64,000 bases of DNA from Streptomyces sp. AC558_RSS880 (GCF_019049255.1 NZ_JAGMUJ010000187.1:12564-76563); one strand, 5' to 3'. Shown: positions 33,948 to 42,975, counted from the first letter of the stretch. Notes: generated by a model not told the origin, from the letters alone. Numbers and translations are program-made.

Positions 33948-35120
33948 TTACAGATCATCCTCGAAAGCCGCGGACTCCAGGATCGTCCTGACCGCGGTCA
34001 GGTAGCGGGCCGCGTCCGCCCCGTCCACCAGCCTGTGGTCGTAGGACAGCGAGAGGTGCACCAGGTCCCGGATACCGATGACCTCCTCGTCACCGCCGCG
34101 CACGACCCCGGGCCTCCTGACCGTGGCGCCCACGCCCAGGATCGCGGCCTGGTTCGGGGGCACGATGACGGTGTCGAACAGAACACCGCGCGAGCCGGTG
34201 TTGGAGATCGTGAACGTCGCGCCCGACACGTCATCGGGCGTGAGGTGGCCACCGCGGGCCCGGTCGGCCAGGTCGTGGACGGCCCGGGCGAGTCCGGCGA
34301 TCGACAGGTCGCCCGCGGCCTTGACGACCGGGGTCATCAGTCCGTTCTCCGTGTCGACCGCGATACCGACGTTCTCGGTGTCGAAGTAGGTGATGGTTCC
34401 CTCGGCCTCGTTGATCCTCGCGTTGACGACCGGATGCGCCTTCAGCGCCTGGGCGGCGGCCTTGATGAAGAAGGGCATGGGGGAGAGCTTGAGGCCCTCA
34501 CGGGCCAGGAAACGGTCCTTGGCCTGATTCCGCAGCCGCATCAGCCGCGTGACGTCGGCCTCGATCGTGCTGGTCAGCTGCGCCTGCTCATGCAGGGCCT
34601 TCTTCAGGTTGTCGCCGATGGCCCTGCGGATGCGGGTCATCGGCACCGTCCGACCGCGAAGCGAGGACGCCGCGGTCACCGGTGCGACGGGGACGACGGG
34701 TGGGCGGGGTGCCGGCGTCCGTTCAGGCACAGCTACAGGTGCTGGTGCTGGTGCCGGTGCCGGTGCGGGGGCCGGGGCGGCGGGCTCGGGGAATGCGGCC
34801 GCGACAGGCACGACCGGCGCCGGGACGGCCTGCGGAGCCTCGGCCACGGGTACGGGCGCGGGCGCGGCCACCGGCGCTGCGTCCGGAGCGCCGATGACGC
34901 CGAGACGGGCGCCGACCTCGACGGTCTCGTCCTCGGCGACGGTGATCTCCAGCAGGACGCCGCCGGCGGGGGAGGGGATCTCCGTGTCGACCTTGTCGGT
35001 GGACACCTCCAGCAGAGGCTCGTCGGCCTCGACGCGTTCACCGACCTGCTTCAGCCAGCGGGTCACAGTGCCCTCGGTGACGGACTCGCCGAGGGCCGGC
35101 AGGGTGACGGAAACCGTCAT
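33948..35120 (-). CDS. 2-oxoacid dehydrogenase E2 (dihydrolipoyl acyltransferase), lacking the subunit-binding domain
   Basis: A 390-residue E2. One lipoyl domain (residues 1-75) carries the lipoylated Lys43 in TDKVDTEIPSP. An Ala/Pro linker covers about 85-155 with runs of alternating Ala-Pro. The acyltransferase core runs from about 160 to the end, with the catalytic His362 and Asp366 in SYDHRLVDG. The small peripheral subunit-binding domain, normally between linker and core, is not seen. The start is ATG 35120 (GAGGAG upstream); a TTG four codons earlier is closer to the GAGGAG than is useful. It follows aceE in the same operon and should form the acetyl-transfer core with it. No E3 gene is in the window. 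Confidence 0.9.
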   Translation of the reverse strand: MTVSVTLPALGESVTEGTVTRWLKQVGERVEADEPLLEVSTDKVDTEIPSPAGGVLLEITVAEDETVEVGARLGVIGAPDAAPVAAPAPVPVAEAPQAVPAPVVPVAAAFPEPAAPAPAPAPAPAPAPVAVPERTPAPRPPVVPVAPVTAASSLRGRTVPMTRIRRAIGDNLKKALHEQAQLTSTIEADVTRLMRLRNQAKDRFLAREGLKLSPMPFFIKAAAQALKAHPVVNARINEAEGTITYFDTENVGIAVDTENGLMTPVVKAAGDLSIAGLARAVHDLADRARGGHLTPDDVSGATFTISNTGSRGVLFDTVIVPPNQAAILGVGATVRRPGVVRGGDEEVIGIRDLVHLSLSYDHRLVDGADAARYLTAVRTILESAAFEDDL

Positions 35121-35229
35121 GATGTCGTTCAACTCCTCACGGACCGGCAGGGCGCGAGGGCCCCCCGAACCTGTTGTCCACGGATTGCGGCATGCGGCGC
35201 ATGCGGTATCGGTCGCGTCACACGGCCAC

Positions 35230-37917
35230 TCACCGGTCGAGGCCGTAGTGCGCGCGGGCCCGTTCGACGGTCGCCGACGGGATCCGCCCGGCTCTGGCCA
35301 GCCGGTCCAGTGCGGTCACCACGATCGACTCGGCGTCCACCCGGAAGTGGCGGCGCACGTCCTCACGGGTGTCGGAAAGCCCGAAACCGTCGGTGCCCAG
35401 GGAGTAGTAGTCCTGTTCGACCCACTGGCTGATCTGGTCGGGGACCTGCCGCATCCAGTCGCTGACGGCCAGCACCGGCCCCGGAGCTCCGGCCAGGGCC
35501 CGGGTGATGAACGGTGTGCGCTCCTCACCCCGCATCCTGGCGTCGTCGGCCCGCATCGCGTCCCGACGCAGCTCCGTCCAGGACGTCACCGACCACACGT
35601 CGGCGTACACGTGCCAGTCGGAGGCGAGCAGTTCCTGCGCCCTCAGCGCCCAGTGGATGGCCGTACCGGACGACAGCAGCTGCAGCCGGGGCCCGTCAGC
35701 GACGGGTTCGGCGGGCCGGAAGCGGTAGATGCCCTTGAGGATGCCTTCCTCGATGCCGGGGACCGTCGGCATGGCGGGTTGGTGCTTGGGCTCGTTGTAG
35801 ACGGTCAGGTAGTAGAAGACGTTCTCGGGCTGCTCGCCGTACATCCGGCGGAGGCCGTCGCGGACGATCACCGCGATCTCATAGGCGAACGCCGGGTCGT
35901 AGCTGATCGCCGCGGGATTGGTGGAGGCGAGCAGGTGCGAGTGCCCGTCCCCGTGCTGCAGGCCCTCACCGGTCATCGTCGTGCGCCCGGCGGTGCCGCC
36001 GACCACGAAACCACGGCCCATCTGGTCGCCGAGTGCCCAGAACTGGTCGCCGGTGCGCTGGAAACCGAACATGGCGTAGAAGATGTAGAACGGGATCATC
36101 GGCTCGCCGTGCGTGGCGTACGAGGTCGCCGCGGCGGTGAACTCGGCGACGGAGCCGGCCTCGGTGATGCCCTCGATGAGCAGCTGCCCGGTGGTGCTCT
36201 CCTTGTAGTGGAGCAACTGGTCCGCGTCGACCGGGTCGTAGTTCTGGCCCTGCGGCGAGTAGATGCCGGCCGTGGGGAACATCGACTCCATGCCGAAGGT
36301 ACGGGCCTCGTCGGGGATGATCGGCACCCAGCGCGCCCCGCTGCGCGGGTCGCGCATCAGGTCCTTGACCAGTCGGACCAGTGCCATCGTGGTGGCGACC
36401 TCTTGGTGACCGGACCCCTTCTCCAACTCCTCGAAGGGCTTGGCGGGCGGCTCCGGCAGCGGCTTGGCGGTCACCCGGCGAAGTGGGACGGGACCGCCCA
36501 GCGCGGCGCGGCGTTCGCGCAGGTACCGCACCTCGGGCGCGTCGTCCCCGGGATGCCAGTACGGGACCTGGTCACCGGCGAGCGCCCGGTCCGGGATGGG
36601 CAGTTCCAGCAGGTCGCGCATCGCCCGGAACTGGTCCATCGTCAGCTTCTTCATCTGGTGGTTGGCGTTGCGGGACTCGAACGCCGAGCCCAGGGTGTGA
36701 CCCTTGACCGTCTGGGCGAGGACCACGGTCGGCGTGTTCCGGTGATCCACGGCCGCCCGGTAGGCGGAGTACACCTTCAACGGCTCGTGCCCGCCCCGCG
36801 AGTTCTCGAACAACTCGACCACCTGCGCATCGCTCAGCGAGGCGGAGAGGGCGGACAGGGCGTCACCGTGGAAGAAGTTCTTGCGTATGTAGGCGGCGTC
36901 CCGCGCGGCGAGCGTCTGCATCTGCGCGTCGGGCACCTCGCCCAGGCGCCGCACCAGGTCACCGGTGGTGTCCTGGCCCAGCAGCGGGTCCCAGGCCTCT
37001 CCCCACAGAGTCTTGACCACGTTCCAGCCCGCGCCCCGGAAGCGTGCCTCCAACTCCTGGACGATCTTCGAGTTGGACCGTACCGGCCCGTCCAGGCGCT
37101 GCAGATTGCAGTTGATGACGAACGTCAGGTTGTCCAGGCCCTCGCGGGAGGCCAGCGTCAGGGCGGCCATCGACTCCGGCTCGTCCATCTCCCCGTCGCC
37201 CAGGAAGGCCCACACCCGTGAGGCCGACGTGTCCTTGATTCCGCGGGCGTGCAGATACCGGTTGAAGCGGGCCTGGTAGACGGCACCGAGCGGGCCGAGC
37301 CCCATGGACACCGTCGGGAACTCCCACAGCCACGGCAACCGTCGGGGATGCGGGTAGGACGGCAGGCCGTGACCGCCTGCCTCCCGCCGGAAGGCGTCCA
37401 GTTGCGCCTCGCTGAGCCGTCCCTCGAGGAAGACCCGGGCGTAGATCCCCGGGGAAGCGTGCCCTTGCAGGAAGAGCTGGTCGCCCGAGCCGTCACCGTC
37501 CTTGCCCCGGAAGAAGTGGTTGAACCCGATCTCGTAGAGCCAGGCGGCCGAAGCGTAGGTGGAGATGTGGCCGCCCAGGCCCAGACGTGAACCGCGGGTG
37601 ACCATCGCCGCGGCGTTCCACCGGTTGAGCGCGGTGATCCTGGACTCCATCTCCAGGTCACCGTCGAACTCGGGCTGCGCGGCGGCCGGGACGGTGTTGA
37701 CGTAGTCCGAGGACAGCAGCCCCGGCAGAGACGTTCCCGTCCTCGCGGCGAACTCGTGCACCCGCCGCATCAGGTAGACAGCCCGTTCCGGCCCGGCATG
37801 CCGCACTACCGCGTCGAGGGAGGCCTGCCACTCGGCGGTCTCCTCGCGGTCACGGTCGGGTAGCTGGTCGAGCTCACTGATCACAGGTGTCTCAGTGGGC
37901 CGGGACGGTTCATTCAT
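35230..37917 (-). CDS. aceE: pyruvate dehydrogenase E1, homodimeric type (AceE)
   Basis: An 895-residue thiamine-diphosphate enzyme that decarboxylates pyruvate and acetylates the lipoyl group of E2. The substrate and cofactor region has GGHISTYASAAWLYEIGFNH, read in part, at about residue 115. The ThDP motif GDGEMDEPES ... INCNLQ lies near 238-270. The central DRALAGDQVPYW and later GGTAGRTTMTGEGLQHGDGHS segments are typical of AceE. Length and order match the family. It is the second gene of a leftward SDR-aceE-E2 unit, 115 bases after the SDR and 109 before E2. The ATG follows AGGAAGG. A housekeeping copy is likely elsewhere, so this may be a stress variant (inference). Confidence 0.94.
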   Translation of the reverse strand: MNEPSRPTETPVISELDQLPDRDREETAEWQASLDAVVRHAGPERAVYLMRRVHEFAARTGTSLPGLLSSDYVNTVPAAAQPEFDGDLEMESRITALNRWNAAAMVTRGSRLGLGGHISTYASAAWLYEIGFNHFFRGKDGDGSGDQLFLQGHASPGIYARVFLEGRLSEAQLDAFRREAGGHGLPSYPHPRRLPWLWEFPTVSMGLGPLGAVYQARFNRYLHARGIKDTSASRVWAFLGDGEMDEPESMAALTLASREGLDNLTFVINCNLQRLDGPVRSNSKIVQELEARFRGAGWNVVKTLWGEAWDPLLGQDTTGDLVRRLGEVPDAQMQTLAARDAAYIRKNFFHGDALSALSASLSDAQVVELFENSRGGHEPLKVYSAYRAAVDHRNTPTVVLAQTVKGHTLGSAFESRNANHQMKKLTMDQFRAMRDLLELPIPDRALAGDQVPYWHPGDDAPEVRYLRERRAALGGPVPLRRVTAKPLPEPPAKPFEELEKGSGHQEVATTMALVRLVKDLMRDPRSGARWVPIIPDEARTFGMESMFPTAGIYSPQGQNYDPVDADQLLHYKESTTGQLLIEGITEAGSVAEFTAAATSYATHGEPMIPFYIFYAMFGFQRTGDQFWALGDQMGRGFVVGGTAGRTTMTGEGLQHGDGHSHLLASTNPAAISYDPAFAYEIAVIVRDGLRRMYGEQPENVFYYLTVYNEPKHQPAMPTVPGIEEGILKGIYRFRPAEPVADGPRLQLLSSGTAIHWALRAQELLASDWHVYADVWSVTSWTELRRDAMRADDARMRGEERTPFITRALAGAPGPVLAVSDWMRQVPDQISQWVEQDYYSLGTDGFGLSDTREDVRRHFRVDAESIVVTALDRLARAGRIPSATVERARAHYGLDR

Positions 37918-38032
37918 GGCTGCCTTCCTGTCACGGCGTGAGTGCCGGCGATGTCGGACGCGGACGCGGTGGGCGCCGCGGGGGAACGGTCTGGTGGGCC
38001 GGCCCGGCGATGAGCGTCGCCGCCCGGTCGCC

Positions 38033-38773
38033 TCAGCGGCTCTTGAGCCACTGGGCGAACGTGTGGTGGCCCAGATGGGCGCCGGGCCCGGGGAGGAGGT
38101 CCCGCTCCTCGACCACCGCGCCGAAGAACGGGGCACGCGCGTCGGCGACGACCGGGCCGGGCCGGCCCAGGGCGCTCAGCAACTCGGCTGTGACGTCGTC
38201 GAGGCGGAGCTCCTCGGGACCGGCTGCCTCGACCACGCCGAACTGCGGCAGCCCCACCGCGACATGGGCGACCGTCGCGGCGACGTCGTCCGCCGAGACC
38301 GGCCGCAGCAGCAGGGGCGGCACATGCACGCCGTCGGGCCGGGCGCCGGCCATGGCCGCGGCCTCCACCGACTCGTGGAACGGCGTGGCACGGACCACGG
38401 AAAACGGGACGGTGGTGTGCCTGACCAGGTCTTCCTGCGCGGCCTTGGCCCGGAACCAGCCCGAGTTCACCCGGTCGGCGCCCACCACCGAGAGCGCCAC
38501 GTAGTGCTCGATGCCCGCCGTGGCGGCGGCCTTGAGGAGGTTGCTGGTCGAGGTGGTGAAGAACTCCGTGCTGACCGTCTGCTCCCGGGAGGGGGCGTCG
38601 GTGACGTCCACGACCACCTCAGCGGTGCGCAGCGCCTGGTCGACGCCTTCTCCCGTGCTGACGTCGACTCCCCCGGCGCGTGAGACCGGAACGACTTCCA
38701 CCCCGTGGTCTCGGAGCCTGGCGACGGTCCGGGAACCGATCAGGCCGGTGGCACCTGCGACGACGACTCTCAT
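38033..38773 (-). CDS. NmrA-type SDR (NAD(P)-binding) protein, copy 2
   Basis: A 246-residue paralogue of the protein at 17921: VVVAGATGLIGSRTVARL at residues 3-20, EFFTTSTSNLLKAA near 70-83, YVALSVVGADRV, WFRAKAAQED and SVVRATPFHE. The C-terminal LLPGPGAHLGHHTFAQWL matches the end of copy 1 in position and pattern. It probably acts on a small molecule or as a redox-dependent regulator; no substrate can be named. It is the first gene of the aceE operon, and its promoter signal starts 94 bases upstream. ATG 38773 has only a weak ribosome site (GAAGAGACC). Confidence 0.86.
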   Translation of the reverse strand: MRVVVAGATGLIGSRTVARLRDHGVEVVPVSRAGGVDVSTGEGVDQALRTAEVVVDVTDAPSREQTVSTEFFTTSTSNLLKAAATAGIEHYVALSVVGADRVNSGWFRAKAAQEDLVRHTTVPFSVVRATPFHESVEAAAMAGARPDGVHVPPLLLRPVSADDVAATVAHVAVGLPQFGVVEAAGPEELRLDDVTAELLSALGRPGPVVADARAPFFGAVVEERDLLPGPGAHLGHHTFAQWLKSR

Positions 38774-38866
38774 CTGGGTCTCTTCCGTCGGGGGGCGTGT
38801 GACCCCGCTGGGTGTGAATCGAAGACAGTGGCGGAAGTGCCCGTGCCACCGTGCTCATCACACCTA

Positions 38867-38893
38867 GACAGGGCGCATTCGGTTCTTGTGACA
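38867..38893 (-). promoter_or_regulatory. TGTCACA-N16-TGTC promoter for SDR-aceE-E2
   Basis: On the minus strand TGTCACA (38893-38887), 16 bases, TGTC (38870-38867). The first start codon is at 38773. Confidence 0.65.
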
Positions 38894-38930
38894 CTGCGCC
38901 TGCCGCAGGACGCGACCGACCGTCGCCCCA

Positions 38931-38957
38931 TGTCACAGATCCGCCCGGCACCCGGTC
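38931..38957 (+). promoter_or_regulatory. TGTCACA-N16-GGTC promoter for the cupin gene
   Basis: TGTCACA at 38931-38937, 16 bases, GGTC at 38954-38957, 95 bases before GTG 39052. Divergent from the aceE operon promoter. Confidence 0.78.
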
Positions 38958-39051
38958 AGGAGGAATGAGCGGTCTTGACGACCGGACATGACGCCGTGAC
39001 GGCGGACGACGTGCCGCCTGTGCACGGTGGAACCACGGAAGGTGCGACTCA

Positions 39052-39510
39052 GTGTCGGAGAACCCACAGCATGCCCACCACGGCCACGGTCACGGAGACG
39101 GCGGCGAGGACGGCCCCAGCTGGACCCGCGCGGCGAAGATGCTCCAGGACGCCTCGCCGATCACCGTTCCCGAGGGTGCCTCGGCGATGACCATCCACGT
39201 CCAGTGGGAGCCCGGTGACCCCGGCACCCCGCCGCACCGTCACTCCGGCCCGGCCTTCGGCTACGTCATCAAGGGCGCGGTTCGGTTCGAACTCGAGGGT
39301 GAGCCCGAGCGCATCGTCGAGGCCGGCGGGACCTTCTGGGAGCCGGGCGGCGACGCCATCCACTACCAGGACGGCAACGCGCTCACCGACGAGACGACGG
39401 AGTTCGTCGTCACCATGATGTGCGCCCCCGGCAAGCCCATGCTCGAACTGGTCGACGAGAAGGAGCTGAAGGAGCGCGCCCACCTGCGCGCCCCGCGTCC
39501 CGCCGCCTGA
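39052..39510 (+). CDS. cupin-domain protein
   Basis: A 152-residue single-barrel cupin without a signal peptide. A His-rich head (HAHHGHGHGDG, residues 7-17) could bind metal. The cupin motif 1 is PPHRHSGPAFGYVIKG (about 61-76), followed by FELEGEPERIVEAGG and motif 2 around GGDAIHY (about 100). The C-terminal part (LELVDEKELKERAHLRAP) is typical of actinobacterial cupin-2 proteins near redox genes. It may be a small dioxygenase or sensor; the ligand is unknown. The GTG follows GGAAGG. It is followed at once by a strong terminator. Confidence 0.85.
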   Translation: MSENPQHAHHGHGHGDGGEDGPSWTRAAKMLQDASPITVPEGASAMTIHVQWEPGDPGTPPHRHSGPAFGYVIKGAVRFELEGEPERIVEAGGTFWEPGGDAIHYQDGNALTDETTEFVVTMMCAPGKPMLELVDEKELKERAHLRAPRPAA

Positions 39511-39533
39511 CCTCGCGGTCGGACGCTCACGAC

Positions 39534-39589
39534 GGAGCCCCGTACCCGTGACATCCCGGCCACGGCCGGTGTCACGGGTACGGGGCTCC
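39534..39589. terminator. 20-base-arm hairpin after the cupin gene
   Basis: Perfect arms 39534-39553 and 39570-39589. The 16-base loop can itself fold. The arms contain GTGACA/TGTCAC by chance of symmetry. Confidence 0.9.
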
Positions 39590-39597
39590 CTCCGTCG

Positions 39598-39800
39598 GTG
39601 ACCGCCGCTCCTAACTCCACGAAGTACGAGTCGTGCTTGTCGAAGAACGCGGCACGCTCCTCCTCGGAAGCGTGCGCCAGTCGGGAGACCTGCTCGAAGT
39701 ACTCCTCGCGCGGGGCGCCCGGGGTGAAGAGCAGCAGCATGTCGGCCGGGGCGTCGGAGTCGTTCCGGAAAGCGTGCAGCCCGCCCTGGGCCGCATCTCC
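39598..39800 (-). pseudogene. cupin (quercetinase-like) C-terminal remnant
   Basis: On the minus strand a frame reads GGLHAFRNDSDAPADMLLLF, then TPGAPREEYFEQVSRLA and ERAAFFDKHDSYFVEL. HAFRNDSD...PGAPREEYFE is the second motif and tail of quercetin-dioxygenase-like cupins. There is no upstream motif 1 in the same frame, no start codon near, and the frame runs on past the natural end, so the gene is a broken remnant. Confidence 0.65.
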
Positions 39801-39910
39801 ACTCGGTACAGTACGCGGTGACGCGCCGGTGCGGACCACCGCGACAGCGGTCCTCCGTGCAACGAGACCGGTGGGACCCGTCGGTGTGACGACCAGGGGC
39901 TCCGGCCGTG

Positions 39911-41437
39911 TCATTCGACGGCTTGGTGACGGGTGAAGCGGGACACCAACGGCGGTTCCATCAGCCAACCGTGCGTCCGTCCGTGTGGCGGATGCGGGGC
40001 GGTGGCGGTCTGCCGCAGCGTGGAGAAGGAGATCGCGGCGCCGACGGCCAGCAGACCCGCGCACAGCGGCATGGCCCGGGTGAAGGCCGCGTCGAAAGCC
40101 GCGTCCGACCGGTAGGCCTCGGGGCCCATCCCGACCAGCAGCGGCAGCGCCGCCACGGACACCAGCCCGGCCGCCCGGGCGGCGGCGTTGTTGATGCCGC
40201 TGGCCAAGCCGGCGTTCGAGGCGTCGACCGAGGCCAGCAGGGTCACGGTCAGCGGAGCGACCATGATGACCATGCCGGTGCCCATCACCAGCAGAGCGGG
40301 GAGGATGTCGTGGAGGTAGGACGCGCCCGGACCGACGCGCAGCATCATCACCATCCCCGCTCCGCACACCAGTGGGCCGACGGTGAGCGGCGCCCGCGGT
40401 CCCAGCCGCTGGGCGAGCATTCCGGAGTGGGACGAGAACAGCAGCATCAGCACGGTGTTGGGCAACATGGCCGCACCGGCTGCCAGCGCCGAGTAGCCGA
40501 CGACGATCTGCAGGTGCAGGGCTGTCAGGAAGAAGAACCCACCCGTACCCGCGTAGACGCACAGGGTGATCACGTTGACGGAGGTGAACTGCCGGGAAGA
40601 GAAGATCGTCGGCGGCATCATCGGGTCACCGCTGTGCCGCTCCACGTAGAGGAACACGCCACCGGCCACCACGCCCCCGACGGCCGCGGCGATGGCCACC
40701 GGACCTCCGTCGCGCGCCTCGGTCAGCGCATAGGTGACCAGGGCGAGCGCCAGGGCGCCCAAGGCGGCACCGGGTAGGTCGAAGCCGACCCGCCACCGCC
40801 CACCCGCGCCGGCCGCCTCCTTGCGTGGTGTGCCCACGGACTCCGGGACGTGCCGCAGCGTGACGGGCACGCACAGCAGCGCCGGGACGATGCTCAGCAG
40901 GAAGGTCCAACGCCAGCCGGGGCCGTCGACCAGCCAACCGCCCAGGAACGGGCCGAGGGCGGCGCCGATGCCGCCGAAGCCCGACCACAGGCCGATCGCG
41001 CGCGGCCGGTCGTCCGGGTGGAAGGAGGTCTCGATGATCGCCAGTGAGCCGGGGGTGAGCAGAGCTCCGCCGACGCCCTGGAGCGCCCGGGCGGCGATCA
41101 GCGTGGTGGTGTCCGGAGCCAGGCTGCACAGCAAAGAGGCCACGGCGAACCACACGATGCCCAGGACGAACACGCGGCGCCGCCCGAAACGGTCGCCCAG
41201 GGAACCGCCCAGGAGGATGAGACCCGCCAGGGTCAGCATGTAGGCGTTCACTGTCCACTGGAGCACAGCAAGATCGGCGTCGAAGTCCTCGCCGATGTGC
41301 GGAAGCGCGACATTGGTGACCGTCGAGCCGAGCAGCACGACGCCGGATCCCAGGACGGTGGCCAACAGGGTCCACCGTCCACGGGCACTGGCGATTCGCA
41401 GGACGGCGGAGGGCTCAGGAGTGGGGGAGTGGTTCAT
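39911..41437 (-). CDS. MFS transporter, DHA2 (14-span) drug/H+ antiporter type
   Basis: A 508-residue membrane transporter with about 14 spans. The first span is LLATVLGSGVVLLGSTVTNVAL, read in part. DHA2 signatures are present: LQWTVNAYMLTLAG (about residues 58-71), GSLGDRFGRRRVF (loop 2-3 motif A) and LTPGSLAIIETSF. The family exports drugs, antiseptics or metabolites with the proton gradient. The ATG (41437) overlaps the TGA of the hydrolase gene upstream (ATGA), so the two are translated together, which suggests that the pair handles the same compound: hydrolyse, then export. The C-terminal loop after the last span is long and His-rich. Confidence 0.9.
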   Translation of the reverse strand: MNHSPTPEPSAVLRIASARGRWTLLATVLGSGVVLLGSTVTNVALPHIGEDFDADLAVLQWTVNAYMLTLAGLILLGGSLGDRFGRRRVFVLGIVWFAVASLLCSLAPDTTTLIAARALQGVGGALLTPGSLAIIETSFHPDDRPRAIGLWSGFGGIGAALGPFLGGWLVDGPGWRWTFLLSIVPALLCVPVTLRHVPESVGTPRKEAAGAGGRWRVGFDLPGAALGALALALVTYALTEARDGGPVAIAAAVGGVVAGGVFLYVERHSGDPMMPPTIFSSRQFTSVNVITLCVYAGTGGFFFLTALHLQIVVGYSALAAGAAMLPNTVLMLLFSSHSGMLAQRLGPRAPLTVGPLVCGAGMVMMLRVGPGASYLHDILPALLVMGTGMVIMVAPLTVTLLASVDASNAGLASGINNAAARAAGLVSVAALPLLVGMGPEAYRSDAAFDAAFTRAMPLCAGLLAVGAAISFSTLRQTATAPHPPHGRTHGWLMEPPLVSRFTRHQAVE

Positions 41438-42279
41438 GTCGTGTCCTGGCGTCGTCCGGCGAAGCGCTCGCGGTCGGCGTACTCCTGCCGCAGGTCGCGC
41501 ACGTCGCGGACGGCCGCCGCGAATGCCTCGGGGCGCTCCTGCGGAAGATTGTGGCCGGCGTCCGCCACCCGGCGGTGGAGTCGGGGGCCGGTGAAGTGAC
41601 GGGCGGACGAAGAGCCGTCCGTGGCCGGGAAGTTGCCGTCGGCCAGACCGTCCAGCGTGATGGTGGGCACCGTGATCGCGGGCAGCCCGGCGAGACGCGC
41701 CTCCAACTCCGCGTACTCCTCGGCTCCCGGCGCGAAACCGAGCCGGTGGCGGCAGGAATGGAGCACTACGTCGGTGTAATCGGGATGGGTGAAGGACTCC
41801 GCCGCGCGATCCAGATCACTCTCGCGGAACGGCCACTTCGGGGAGTTCCGCCTCCAGATCACTCGCGCGATCTCCCGGGGGGCGCCGGCCAGTCCGGTTC
41901 GTCCCCGCTCGGGCCACAGAGCGGCGGCGACGTTGGCGGCGCGCCCGCCCCAGTCGTATCCGCCGAGGTAGGCGCGTTCCACGCCCAGGGCGTCCATGAG
42001 GGTGACGACGTCGGCGCCCAGCGCCGCCTGTCGACCTGAGCGCGGTGTCGATCCGGAGAGGAATCCGGTGGGCCCATGGCCCCGCAGATACGGAATGACG
42101 ACCCGGAACCCACTGTCCGCGAGCAGTGGGGCCACGTCCAGGTAGCTGTGGATGTCGTAGGGGAAACCGTGCAGGAGCAGCGCGGTGTCTCCTGCCTCTG
42201 AACCCGTCTCGTAGTAGGCGACGTCCAAGAGGTCGGTGCTGACCCGTCGCAGAGGAGCGAGTGCGTGGCGTTCTGGCAT
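41434..42279 (-). CDS. alpha/beta hydrolase, epoxide hydrolase/dehalogenase-like, coupled to the exporter
   Basis: A 281-residue hydrolase: LLLHGFPYDIHSY for the oxyanion hole, GGYDWGGRAANV with an Asp nucleophile (about residue 113), an acid region after TITLDGLADGN, and the catalytic His in VADAGHNLPQE. Asp nucleophile and loop pattern fit epoxide hydrolases and dehalogenases. The ATG lies 188 bases downstream of the AhpD-like gene, after a terminator hairpin. Its stop overlaps the start of the MFS gene. The upstream CGTCACA lacks a matching -10 box, so its promoter is unclear. Confidence 0.87.
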   Translation of the reverse strand: MPERHALAPLRRVSTDLLDVAYYETGSEAGDTALLLHGFPYDIHSYLDVAPLLADSGFRVVIPYLRGHGPTGFLSGSTPRSGRQAALGADVVTLMDALGVERAYLGGYDWGGRAANVAAALWPERGRTGLAGAPREIARVIWRRNSPKWPFRESDLDRAAESFTHPDYTDVVLHSCRHRLGFAPGAEEYAELEARLAGLPAITVPTITLDGLADGNFPATDGSSSARHFTGPRLHRRVADAGHNLPQERPEAFAAAVRDVRDLRQEYADRERFAGRRQDTT

Positions 42280-42395
42280 GGGGGTCCTTGGGATCGCGTC
42301 GCCCGCGGGGGTGGCACGGTCGGCCTGTGACGGCAGCCTTGCCGCGTGCGACGCGACCGTGCGGGCACCCGTCGACCGGCTGGGGCGGGCACTGC

Positions 42396-42433
42396 CCGTC
42401 GCCTGGTCGGAGGTCGGGACGACCAGGCGACGG
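42396..42433. terminator. hairpin after the AhpD-like gene
   Basis: Perfect 13-base arms 42396-42408 and 42421-42433 with a 12-base loop, downstream of the leftward gene. Confidence 0.8.
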
Positions 42434-42467
42434 ACGGTCCGTGTCCGGCCGGGCCGGAGCGGCTGAC

Positions 42468-42938
42468 TCAGCCGAACATGCCGGGCTGGTAGCCGCCGGC
42501 GGGCTGCTGGTTGATGACGTTGATGCGGTTGTAGGCGTTGATGACGGCGATCAGCGAGATCAGCGCGGCGAGCTGGTCGTCGTCGTAGTGCTTCGCGGCA
42601 TGCGCCCACGCTTCGTCCGACACACCGCCCGCGGCGTCCGCGATACGCGTACCCTGCTCGGTCAGTTCCAGCGTCGCGCGCTCGGCGTCCGAGAAGACCG
42701 TGGCCTCGCGCCACACGGCCACCAGGTTCAGACGCTGCTGGTCCTCACCCGCCGCGGTGGCGTCCTTGGTGTGCATGTCGGTGCAGAAGCCGCAGCCGTT
42801 GATCTGGCTGGCACGGATCTTCACCAGCTCCTGTGTGGTGACCGGGAGAGCCGCCTGAACCGCCGCTCCGGCCGAGTTGAGGTGCTTCATGACCTTGCCG
42901 GCGAGGGCGTTGCCGAAGTAGTCGATACGCGCGTCCAC
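42468..42938 (-). CDS. carboxymuconolactone decarboxylase/AhpD-like protein
   Basis: A 156-residue all-helical AhpD-fold protein with the redox pair Cys49-Cys52 in NGCGFCTDMH and His56 completing the motif. ELVKIRASQ precedes it, and ALISLIAVINAYNRINV marks the last core helix. Proteins with CxxC reduce peroxides through lipoyl-type partners (AhpD). This family is the carboxymuconolactone decarboxylase-like member of the COE genes known to be driven by ECF41 sigma factors. The start is GTG 42938 because GAGGAG lies at the right distance and no ATG fits. The promoter signal begins 38 bases upstream. Confidence 0.9.
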   Translation of the reverse strand: MDARIDYFGNALAGKVMKHLNSAGAAVQAALPVTTQELVKIRASQINGCGFCTDMHTKDATAAGEDQQRLNLVAVWREATVFSDAERATLELTEQGTRIADAAGGVSDEAWAHAAKHYDDDQLAALISLIAVINAYNRINVINQQPAGGYQPGMFG

Positions 42939-42975
42939 GATGTATCTCCTCAGGTGGGAAAAGTTACAGCTCGTT

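Noticed and set aside
34549-37221. Plus-strand open frame of about 890 codons
   Set aside because: It is the mirror of aceE and E2. Its translation is low-complexity (runs of Ala, Gly, Thr) without any domain, while the minus strand encodes full enzymes.
39551-39576. GTGACA and TGTCAC words after the cupin gene
   Set aside because: They are the two arms of a terminator hairpin and have no -10 box.
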